Source: Pollutimonas thiosulfatoxidans | GTDB lineage: Bacteria; Pseudomonadota; Gammaproteobacteria; Burkholderiales; Burkholderiaceae_B | Direction of reading: 5' to 3' | DNA length: 64,000 nt | Assembly: GCF_004022565.1 (NCBI RefSeq) | Contig: NZ_CP022987.1 | Span: 372,001 to 436,000, forward strand | In this document: piece by piece, positions 25,189-32,355 of the stretch | How positions within the stretch are numbered: position 1 is the first letter of the stretch | Layout: each line of letters begins with the position of its first letter | Translations under genes and position numbers: made by a program | Notes under the pieces: generated by a model | The model's database searches: none | Seen by the model: the letters and a program-made list of their open reading frames with translations, nothing else | Told to the model about the DNA's origin: nothing

Positions 25189-25731
25189 ATGCACGCAGCC
25201 ACACCTGTACGACACCGCAATCCCATGCATCGCTTTCGCCATGGATACGGCAAGGCGCTGGAGTGGGTAGTGGGCGCGTTGATGGTCATACTGGCTATCG
25301 AAGTGACGGTCGGAGTCGTTTTTCGATGGACCGGCAATTCACTGGTCTGGTATGACGAGACGGCATCCCTGTTGTTGGCGTGGCTGACGTTCTATGGTTC
25401 CGCCCTCGCTTCGGTGCGTCGGGCCCATATTGGCTGTCCCGAGGTGGTGGACTCTTTGGGGCCACGCGGCCGACGCAGCTTTAATATCGTCGCGCAACTG
25501 CTTGTCATTGCCTTTTTTGCTCTGCTGGGGTGGATGGGCCTGGTAATCATGCCCATCCTCGCGGGGGACTTCTTGGTGAGCCTGCCGTGGGTGCCTGTCA
25601 ATTTTGTGCATTCGGCCATTCCAATTTCGGCGGTGCTGATCTTGATCGCCGAGGTGATGCACCTTATCGATTTGATCCGGACGCCGGATGATGCAAATAC
25701 GGCGTCGGCCCTGTCCGATGGCCTGGTCTGA
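25189..25731 (+). CDS. TRAP transporter small permease (DctQ family)
   Basis: 180-residue inner-membrane protein with four membrane segments (about residues 27-45, 58-75, 95-115, 130-155), the usual DctQ layout, and a family-typical WYDETASLLLAWLTFYGSALASVRRAHIG. It bridges DctP and DctM in the tripartite carrier. The ATG at 25189 lies 13 bp past the DctP stop and is preceded by GAGAGGTGA. Confidence 0.9.
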   Translation: MHAATPVRHRNPMHRFRHGYGKALEWVVGALMVILAIEVTVGVVFRWTGNSLVWYDETASLLLAWLTFYGSALASVRRAHIGCPEVVDSLGPRGRRSFNIVAQLLVIAFFALLGWMGLVIMPILAGDFLVSLPWVPVNFVHSAIPISAVLILIAEVMHLIDLIRTPDDANTASALSDGLV

Positions 25732-25743
25732 CTGGAGAACCCC

Positions 25744-27027
25744 ATGATCATGCTAGCCCTGTTCGGTGCCGTGCTGTTGTTGGTTCTTATGAATGTGCCG
25801 ATCGCCGTGTCGCTGGGCATAGTCGCAATCGTTGCCATGGTGTCCAGCCAGGGCATGGATATTTTGCCCAATGTCGCGCTGGTGACTTTTAATGGCGCGA
25901 CCAATTTCCCGCTGCTCGCAATCCCGCTTTTCATCCTGGCTGGCGCCATCATGAACGCCTCGGGGATCTCGCACAGGCTCATTGCGTTCGCATCCTCGCT
26001 CTTTGGCTGGATACGGGGCGGATTGGCGCATGTGTCCATCGGCTCGTCATTGTTCTTTGCCGAGATCTCCGGCTCGGCAGTGGCCGACGTGGCAGCCCTG
26101 GGGTCCATCCTTATCCCGGGCATGAAGGAAAAGGGCTATCCGGCGCCGATGGCGGCGGCCGTCATGTCCTCGGCTTCGACCCTGGCCATTATCATCCCGC
26201 CCTCCATTCCCATGATTCTGTATGCGGTGATGGCGGAAACCTCGGTGGTGCAGATGTTCGTGGCCGGTATTGTGCCGGGAATACTGGGCGCGGCAGGGCT
26301 GATGGGCGTCGCATCATTCCTTGCTCGTCGCTACAATTTGCCGCGCGACGAGGCGTTCTCGATGCGGCGCGTGGCGCACACCGCGCGCCAGGCCTTGTGG
26401 GCGTTTCTGCTGCCCATCATCATTCTGGGAGGCATCTTTGGCGGTATGGTAACCGCTACCGAAGGCGCGGCGCTGGCGGTGGTGGCGGCCCTGGTTGTCG
26501 GGCTGTTCATCTATCGTGAGCTCAACCTCAAGGAGCTGAAGAAGGCCATACTCGAAGGGGGCATACAGACCGCCATCGTCATGTTGCTGGTCGCCACCAG
26601 CGCCTTGCTGGGCACGTATCTGTCCGAGGTCCAGGCGCCGCAGGCGCTTGCGCAGGCGGTCAGTGATTTCACCTCCAACAAATGGGTGGTGCTGGCGCTC
26701 CTCAATGTGTTGTTTTTGTTTCTGGGCATGTTCCTGCATTCGGCCGCGGCCATTATCTTAGTCATTCCCGTGGTGATGCCGCTGGTCAACCTGGTGGGCA
26801 TAGACCCCATCCATTTCGGACTCGTGGTCGCGATCAACCTCGGCATCGGCCAGCAGACTCCGCCAGTTGCCAGCGTATTGATGGTGGCGTGTTCGATCGC
26901 CAAGGCCTCGGTATGGGAAGTCACTCGGGTGAACGTCTGGTTCATCGGCATACTACTCGCCGTGCTGCTGCTGGTGACGTATGTCCCGATGACCGGCTTG
27001 GTCTTGGTAGAGATGTTCTATCGCTGA
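25744..27027 (+). CDS. TRAP transporter large permease (DctM family)
   Basis: 427-residue membrane protein with about 12 segments; the ion-coupled transport subunit. Typical stretches are PLLAIPLFILAGAIMNASGIS, GSSLFFAEISGSAVADVAALGSI, IIIPPSIPMILYAVMAETSV and the C-terminal NLGIGQQTPPVASVLMVACSIA. It follows the small permease by 12 bp. Confidence 0.94.
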   Translation: MIMLALFGAVLLLVLMNVPIAVSLGIVAIVAMVSSQGMDILPNVALVTFNGATNFPLLAIPLFILAGAIMNASGISHRLIAFASSLFGWIRGGLAHVSIGSSLFFAEISGSAVADVAALGSILIPGMKEKGYPAPMAAAVMSSASTLAIIIPPSIPMILYAVMAETSVVQMFVAGIVPGILGAAGLMGVASFLARRYNLPRDEAFSMRRVAHTARQALWAFLLPIIILGGIFGGMVTATEGAALAVVAALVVGLFIYRELNLKELKKAILEGGIQTAIVMLLVATSALLGTYLSEVQAPQALAQAVSDFTSNKWVVLALLNVLFLFLGMFLHSAAAIILVIPVVMPLVNLVGIDPIHFGLVVAINLGIGQQTPPVASVLMVACSIAKASVWEVTRVNVWFIGILLAVLLLVTYVPMTGLVLVEMFYR

Positions 27028-27048
27028 TGCGACGGTAAAGGAGTCCAC

Positions 27049-27828
27049 ATGTCCGACTTAATACTGGTGCAACACGACGGCCCGATCGCCACTGTCGCGC
27101 TGAACCGTCCCGACAAGCTCAATGCCATGACACGCCCCATGTGGCAACAGTTGGGAGAGGCGATAGAGCAGTTATCTACTGATGACGCGGTGCGATGCAT
27201 TATCTTGCGAGGCGCGGGTGAAAAATCATTCTCGCCCGGCAATGACATTTCCGAGTTCGAAACAGTGCGGTCCAACAAGACGCAAGCCATTGAATATGGA
27301 CGCCTGATGCACAGTACTGTTCAAGCCCTGACGCAATGCAGGCATCCCTTGGTGGCACAGATCCACGGGATCTGCGTGGGTGGCGGCCTGGAGATCGCCG
27401 CCCTTTGCGATATTCGTATTTGTGGAGAGTCCAGCCGGTTCGGCGCGCCGATCAAGAACCTTGGGCTGGTGATGGCTTACCAAGAGCTTGAGTCCATTGT
27501 GCGGTTGACGGGGCCAGCTGTTGCACTGGAGATACTGCTTGAGGGCAGGATTTTCGGCGCAACGGAGGCTAAGGAAAAAGGCCTGGTGACACGCGTCGTC
27601 CCTGACAAGCAGGTTGCCGAGCAGGTGCAGGAATCGGCCCGGCGCATAGCAGAGGGGGCGCCATTGGTGGCGCGCTGGCACAAGAAGTTTGCCCGTCGTC
27701 TAGGTGACATCGCGCCGATCTCCGACGCCGAGTACGACGAGTGCTTTGATTGTTTCGATACCGAGGACTTTCGCATCGGTTATGCCGCGTTCCTCGCCAA
27801 ACAAGCGCCCGCGTTTCGCGGCAAGTAG
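27049..27828 (+). CDS. crotonase-fold protein (enoyl-CoA hydratase/isomerase family)
   Basis: 259-residue acyl-CoA-binding enzyme of the crotonase superfamily. The oxyanion-hole regions GEKSFSPGNDISEF and HGICVGGGLEIAALCDIRI are present. Of the two acid residues of a true enoyl-CoA hydratase, the first (Glu115 in GGGLE) is kept, but the second is Ile135 in FGAPIKNLG where hydratases have P-E. So it may be an isomerase, hydrolase or decarboxylase acting on a CoA ester rather than a hydratase. It lies 21 bp after DctM and 13 bp before the CoA-transferase gene. Confidence 0.85.
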   Translation: MSDLILVQHDGPIATVALNRPDKLNAMTRPMWQQLGEAIEQLSTDDAVRCIILRGAGEKSFSPGNDISEFETVRSNKTQAIEYGRLMHSTVQALTQCRHPLVAQIHGICVGGGLEIAALCDIRICGESSRFGAPIKNLGLVMAYQELESIVRLTGPAVALEILLEGRIFGATEAKEKGLVTRVVPDKQVAEQVQESARRIAEGAPLVARWHKKFARRLGDIAPISDAEYDECFDCFDTEDFRIGYAAFLAKQAPAFRGK

Positions 27829-27841
27829 ACCAGGGGGCGTC

Positions 27842-29050
27842 ATGACTGATACACGGGGACACAGCGGGCCGCTGGCTGGGGTGCGGGTACTGGAGCTGGC
27901 CCAGATCATGGCCGGACCTACTTGCGGAATGATGCTGGCCGATATGGGTGCCGACGTTGTCAAGGTCGAGAAGCTCCCTGGCGGCGACGACTCACGTTCT
28001 TATAGCGAGCCGCGGGTCAACGGGGTGTCTGCGCCCTTCATGATTTTGAACCGCAACAAGCGGGGTATGGCGCTGAACCTCAAGCTGCCTCAAGGTCGGG
28101 ACATCCTGTTACGCATGGTGCGTGATGCCGACGTGCTGACCGAGAACTATCGGCGCGGGACGCTTGAAAAGCTAGGGCTGGGCTACGATGTTTTGTCCAA
28201 GGTGAACCCCGGCCTCATCTATTGCGCGGTATCGGGCTATGGGCGCGACGGTCCCTATGGCGACAAAGCAGGTTTTGACCTCATCGCCCAGGGTTTCTCT
28301 GGCCTCATGTCGATTACCGGAGAACCGGGACGTCCTCCGGTGAAGACGGGTAACTCGATCGCCGACATTAATGCCGGAATCCTCGCGGCGGCGGGCATTC
28401 TGGCTGCCTATATCCATAAGCTCAAGACAGGGGAGGGTCAGATGGTTGACACCTCGTTGATGGAGGCTGCGATTCAACAGACCTACTGGCATGCGGCCTC
28501 TTACTTTGCCACCGGCAAGTCCGGGGGGCCTACGGGCTCGGCCCATTTGCTGACGGCCCCCTATCAGGCATTCCGCACGCGTGACAGCTGGATCAACATT
28601 GGGGGTGCAAATCAGGCAAACTGGGAACGCATCGCCGACGTCCTGGGCCATCCCGAATGGCTGGAGGACGCCCGCTTTCTCACCAATACTGAACGGATGG
28701 CCAATCTGGAGGCGCTTGTTGCGCTGATGGACGCGGTTCTACGAGAACAAGATACTGCGTACTGGATTGAGGCATTTGACGCAGCGGGTGTACCGGCGGG
28801 GCCGATACACACTATCGGTCAGGCACTCTCACACCCCCAGACGCTGGCGCGCGACATGGTGGTCGACCTCGATCACCCGCAGGCGGGGCCGACCAAGGCT
28901 CTGGGAAGTCCGATTCATTTCTCCAGGACACCGACTCAGGTGCTTCGACCTGCACCCGTCTTGGGGCAACATACCCGTGAGCTGCTGCGCGAGGTAGGCT
29001 ATGCCGATGCTGACATCGATGTCTTTGTTGCTGAGGGCGCGGTAGCGTAA
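27842..29050 (+). CDS. class III CoA-transferase (CaiB/BaiF, formyl-CoA:oxalate type)
   Basis: 402-residue CoA-transferase that moves CoA between carboxylic acids. The opening GPLAGVRVLELAQIMAGPTCGMMLADMGADVVKVEK is diagnostic, and the catalytic Asp is D146 in KAGFDLIAQGFSGLMS. It would activate the imported or released acid as its CoA ester for the crotonase-fold partner. The ATG at 27842 overlaps no neighbour; the longer frame back to 27704 lies in the crotonase gene. It ends the plus-strand operon, 11 bp from the convergent pqqE stop. Confidence 0.9.
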   Translation: MTDTRGHSGPLAGVRVLELAQIMAGPTCGMMLADMGADVVKVEKLPGGDDSRSYSEPRVNGVSAPFMILNRNKRGMALNLKLPQGRDILLRMVRDADVLTENYRRGTLEKLGLGYDVLSKVNPGLIYCAVSGYGRDGPYGDKAGFDLIAQGFSGLMSITGEPGRPPVKTGNSIADINAGILAAAGILAAYIHKLKTGEGQMVDTSLMEAAIQQTYWHAASYFATGKSGGPTGSAHLLTAPYQAFRTRDSWINIGGANQANWERIADVLGHPEWLEDARFLTNTERMANLEALVALMDAVLREQDTAYWIEAFDAAGVPAGPIHTIGQALSHPQTLARDMVVDLDHPQAGPTKALGSPIHFSRTPTQVLRPAPVLGQHTRELLREVGYADADIDVFVAEGAVA

Positions 29051-29061
29051 ACGGTTAAGGC

Positions 29062-30210
29062 CTAGTCGCTTGCTGTGGAGCTTATATCGACGCTGGCACG
29101 CAGGGCGCGGGAGTTCGCGTCACTTCGGTACACCAGCTCTTGTTTAATGTCTGCCCGTACCCGGGGTCTCTGGGCTTGCTGCACAATTTTTTGCACCACG
29201 TCGTGGTGGGGCGACTTGCCGCACACCGGGTCCGCATTGGTCGCGTCACCAGTCAGCGCGTAAGCCTGGCACCGGCAACCTCCAAAATCCTTATGCTTTT
29301 CCGGGCAGCTACGGCAGGGCTCGGCCATCCAGTCATCACCACGATAACGGCTGAAGGCATCGCTGTGATGCCAGATGTCATGCAATGATTGCTCGGTGAC
29401 ATTGGGAAATTCAATCCCCGGCAGCGTGCGCGCGGCGTGGCAGGGTAGGGCGGTGCCATCCGGGGCGATGCCCAGGAACACCGAGCCCCAACCATTCATG
29501 CAGGCCTTGGGTCTGTCTTCAAAGTAGTCGGGCACCACAAAAAGAATGCGCATGGCGTGGCCAAACTGCTGGCGATAAGCATTGACGGTTTCCTCTGCGC
29601 GTTGCAGCTGCTCGCGCGTGGGCAGCAATTGCGCACGATTAAGCAGCCCCCAGCCATAATACTGGGTGTTGGCGAGTTCCAGGAACTCCACTTGCATCTC
29701 GGCGGCCATTTCTATGATGCGGCCGACGTGATCCAGGTTGTGCCGATGCAGCACTACATTCAGCACCATGGGGTAATCAAGGCGCTTGATCATTTTGGCG
29801 ACGCGCATCTTCAGGTCAAAGGTCTTGGTGCTGGACAGGAAATCGTTCATCTCTCGGGTGGAGTCCTGAAACGATAGCTGTATATGATCCAGCCCAGCTT
29901 CTTTCATGTGGACAAGTCGCTCTTCCGTCAGACCGACGCCCGAGGTGATCAGGTTGGTGTAATAGCCCAGCCGGTGCCCTTCGGCAATCAGCGCTTCAAG
30001 ATCCTTGCGTTGTAGCGGTTCGCCACCTGAAAACCCCAGTTGCGCGGCGCCCAGCTTGCGCGCCTGTTGCATGACGTCCATCCATTGCTCCGTAGACAGC
30101 TCTTGCCGGTTTGCCGCGTAGTCCACGGGGTTGTAGCAAAACACGCAATGCAAGGGGCATTGGTAGGTAAGCTCTGCCAAGAGCCATAGGGGGGGAGTGA
30201 TGGCAGCCAT
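29062..30210 (-). CDS. pqqE: PqqA peptide cyclase (radical SAM), PQQ biosynthesis protein E
   Basis: Forms the Glu-Tyr carbon-carbon bond in the PqqA peptide, the first step of pyrroloquinoline quinone synthesis. 382 residues. The radical-SAM cluster motif is C18-x3-C22-x2-C25 in TYQCPLHCVFCYNP. The SPASM-type C-terminus has clustered Cys (CRSCPEKHKDFGGCRCQAY). It starts 9 bp after the pqqD stop and closes the pqq operon. PqqD is its peptide chaperone. Confidence 0.96.
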   Translation of the reverse strand: MAAITPPLWLLAELTYQCPLHCVFCYNPVDYAANRQELSTEQWMDVMQQARKLGAAQLGFSGGEPLQRKDLEALIAEGHRLGYYTNLITSGVGLTEERLVHMKEAGLDHIQLSFQDSTREMNDFLSSTKTFDLKMRVAKMIKRLDYPMVLNVVLHRHNLDHVGRIIEMAAEMQVEFLELANTQYYGWGLLNRAQLLPTREQLQRAEETVNAYRQQFGHAMRILFVVPDYFEDRPKACMNGWGSVFLGIAPDGTALPCHAARTLPGIEFPNVTEQSLHDIWHHSDAFSRYRGDDWMAEPCRSCPEKHKDFGGCRCQAYALTGDATNADPVCGKSPHHDVVQKIVQQAQRPRVRADIKQELVYRSDANSRALRASVDISSTASD

Positions 30211-30219
30211 GATGCAGCT

Positions 30220-30501
30220 CTAAGAGATCCAGCCGCGCTCCAGCGCCGCCCGCAGGAAGTCTTCGACATCTGCCCGCAGTTCGGTTGCCGAGAACGCAGT
30301 TTCCAGATCGGTCACGATGGCGTCGATGTCGCGTTCGCCATCACAGCGCTTAAGAATTTCGGCGGCACTGGTGTTCAGCTTGACCATGCCCTCGGGGTAC
30401 AGCAGTACATAGCTGTCTTGCACTTCTTCCCATTGCAGGCGGTATAGCTTCGACAGGCGGGGCCGCGCCGGCAGGCTGTCAGCAGAGGCTTGTGCATTCA
30501 T
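30220..30501 (-). CDS. pqqD: PQQ biosynthesis protein D (PqqA-binding chaperone)
   Basis: 93-residue RiPP recognition element that binds PqqA and presents it to PqqE. Family sequence is plain from PRLSKLYRLQWEEVQDSYVLLYPEGMVKLNTSAAEILKRCDG to the end. The ATG at 30501 overlaps the last 4 bases of pqqC, so the two are translationally coupled. A longer frame to 30537 lies in pqqC. Confidence 0.95.
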   Translation of the reverse strand: MNAQASADSLPARPRLSKLYRLQWEEVQDSYVLLYPEGMVKLNTSAAEILKRCDGERDIDAIVTDLETAFSATELRADVEDFLRAALERGWIS

Positions 30502-31211
30502 GGGTTGGCCTTTTCGATAGCGTCCAGCATGGACCACAACACGTCCAGTTTGAACTGCAATATCTCCAAGGCACGTAACTGGGCGGCCTTGGTCGTGAAG
30601 TGATCCAGCGTCACCTGCAGTCCGTGCTCCACATCGCGCTCGGCAAGCGAGATCCGGCTACGGAAGTAATTGAAGCCTTCAGCCTCTATCCAGGGATAGT
30701 GCTGTGGCCAGTTCGCCAGGCGATCCTTATGGATGCGCGGAGCGAACATTTCGGTCAAGGACGAGCATACCGCCTCTTGCCATGGCGCCTGCCTGGCAAA
30801 GTTCACGTAGGCATCCACCGCAAAGCGCACGCCCGGGGCAAGTTGCTTCAAAGACCACAGGTCCTCGCGCGGAATCCCGACTGCCACCCCCAGCTCTGCC
30901 CATGCTTCGATGCCGCCTTCATTTTCGCCGTAGCCGTCGTGATCCAGCATGCGGTGTATCCAACGACGGCGTATTTCCCGATCAGGGCAGTTGGCCATGA
31001 CGGCCGCATCCTTTTGCGGGATGCGAATTTGGTAGTAGAAACGGTTGGCCACCCAGGTACGGATCTGGTCAGGGCGCAACTGTCCCTGGTTCATCTTCAC
31101 GTGGAAAGGGTGGTGGATATGGTAGCCGCTACCCTTGGCGCGCAACTGCGCTTCAAACTCCTCGCGTGTCCATGGCTGCTCTGTAGGCAGCGAAGTGTGT
31201 GCGTCGTTCAA
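30498..31211 (-). CDS. pqqC: pyrroloquinoline-quinone synthase
   Basis: Cofactor-free oxidase that performs the final ring closure and eight-electron oxidation to PQQ. 237 residues. Typical stretches are YHIHHPFHVKMNQGQLRPDQIRTWVANRFYYQIRIPQKDAA, RRWIHRMLDHDGYGENEGGIEAW and SLTEMFAPRIHKDRL. It overlaps pqqB by 4 bp and pqqD by 4 bp. Confidence 0.97.
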   Translation of the reverse strand: MNDAHTSLPTEQPWTREEFEAQLRAKGSGYHIHHPFHVKMNQGQLRPDQIRTWVANRFYYQIRIPQKDAAVMANCPDREIRRRWIHRMLDHDGYGENEGGIEAWAELGVAVGIPREDLWSLKQLAPGVRFAVDAYVNFARQAPWQEAVCSSLTEMFAPRIHKDRLANWPQHYPWIEAEGFNYFRSRISLAERDVEHGLQVTLDHFTTKAAQLRALEILQFKLDVLWSMLDAIEKANP

Positions 31212-32128
31212 AGTACGATCTCCATGCCGTCGTAGGCGGTCTCGATGCCATGCCGGGCAAGCTCGGTAGCTTCGTCCGAGTCTTCATTCAGTATGGGATT
31301 GCTGTTGTTGATGTGGATAAGCACCTTGCGGCGCTCGCCCAGGGTTTCAAGCAAGGCTATCATTCCGTCCGGGCCCGACTGAGGCAGATGGCCCATGCTT
31401 AGCGCTGTCTTGTTCGCCAAGCCCAGCCGTATCATTTCGTCGTCCGACCAGAAAGAGCCATCGACCAGGACGCAGTCGGCCTGCTTCATGGCATGCACGA
31501 CATGCGGCTCGGGCTTGCCCAACCCTGGGGCATAGAACAGCCGTTTGCCGGTTGCCGTGTTCTCGATCAGCAAGCCGATGTTGTCGCCTGGCTCTGCTGC
31601 GTTTCTGTGCGGCGAATAAGGCGGCGCCTTGCTGGATAACGGTATAGGGGTAAAGCGTATTCCGTCTATCCCCGCAACCTCGATCGCCTCTGGCGCATCG
31701 GAGGAAATCGGCAGTTCGTTCCAGTTCAGGCCGCAATAGTGGGAAAGGACCTTCCCCAGGGGCAGCCCGGTATTCAAGTCGCCCCATACGGCAGCAGTGC
31801 AATACAGCCTCAGGGGGTCGCCCTCACGCAGCATCAGCAAGCCGGTCACGTGGTCAATCTGGGCGTCCATCAACATGACGGCGGCTATCGGCGTGTTTCG
31901 CCTGCCCGGCGCGGGTTGCAGCGCGGGCGTTGCCCGGAGCTGAAACAGGATGTCCGGCGAAGCGTTTACCAGGACCCAGTCGCGGCCATTAGCCGACACG
32001 GCGATGGATGACTGGGTACGCGCTTGCGCGCGTATGGTGCCTGCCCGCAAGCCGTCGCAATTGGGGCAGTTGCAATTCCATTGCGGATAGCCCCCGCCAG
32101 CCGCTGAACCCAAAACTAACACTTGCAT
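31208..32128 (-). CDS. pqqB: PQQ biosynthesis protein B (metallo-hydroxylase)
   Basis: 306-residue metallo-beta-lactamase-fold protein, reported in the family to hydroxylate the Tyr-derived part of the precursor. Family signature from the start: QVLVLGSAAGGGYPQWNCNCPNC, then VLMDAQIDHVTGLLMLREG, DCVLVDGSFWSDDEM, and IHINNSNPIL near the end. It lies 71 bp after pqqA. Confidence 0.96.
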   Translation of the reverse strand: MQVLVLGSAAGGGYPQWNCNCPNCDGLRAGTIRAQARTQSSIAVSANGRDWVLVNASPDILFQLRATPALQPAPGRRNTPIAAVMLMDAQIDHVTGLLMLREGDPLRLYCTAAVWGDLNTGLPLGKVLSHYCGLNWNELPISSDAPEAIEVAGIDGIRFTPIPLSSKAPPYSPHRNAAEPGDNIGLLIENTATGKRLFYAPGLGKPEPHVVHAMKQADCVLVDGSFWSDDEMIRLGLANKTALSMGHLPQSGPDGMIALLETLGERRKVLIHINNSNPILNEDSDEATELARHGIETAYDGMEIVL

Positions 32129-32199
32129 CCCCGTCCTCCAAAAAACAGCGCGGCGGTAGCTTGCACTAACGCCGCGCTTCTGCGGAACAGCAGATCAAC

Positions 32200-32274
32200 T
32201 TATCGGTTGGCGATGTACATGGTAATTTCGAAGCCAAAGCGTAAGTCGATAAATTCTGGCTTGGTCCATTGCAT
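32200..32274 (-). CDS. pqqA: PQQ precursor peptide PqqA
   Basis: 24-codon gene that encodes the substrate of the pathway. The peptide begins M-Q-W-T-K-P and contains the invariant core F-G-F-E16-I-T-M-Y20, whose Glu and Tyr become PQQ. The ATG at 32274 is preceded by an AAGGAGG ribosome-binding site that is itself part of a short hairpin (32276-32291). A promoter with a perfect -35 lies about 40 bp upstream. Order pqqA-B-C-D-E on the minus strand is the standard one. Confidence 0.95.
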   Translation of the reverse strand: MQWTKPEFIDLRFGFEITMYIANR

Positions 32275-32275
32275 A

Positions 32276-32291
32276 GTAAGGTCCTCCTTAC
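32276..32291 (-). promoter_or_regulatory. hairpin enclosing the pqqA ribosome-binding site
   Basis: On the minus strand GTAAGG-AGGA-CCTTAC is a perfect 6-bp stem with a 4-nt loop. The Shine-Dalgarno AAGGAGG fills its left arm and loop, and the stem ends one base before the ATG. It could hold pqqA translation down until opened. Observed structure; regulatory role inferred. Confidence 0.55.
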
Positions 32292-32314
32292 GGTTGATAA
32301 AAGGGGCTGATTTC

Positions 32315-32342
32315 ATGGTAGCACTCGCGCGCATGCTGTCAA
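32315..32342 (-). promoter_or_regulatory. sigma-70-type promoter of the pqq operon
   Basis: Minus strand: TTGACA (32337-32342, perfect -35), 16-bp spacer, TACCAT (32315-32320, -10). It lies in the short gap after the TPP-enzyme gene and points to pqqA. Confidence 0.65.
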
Positions 32343-32355
32343 GATAATTGCACCA

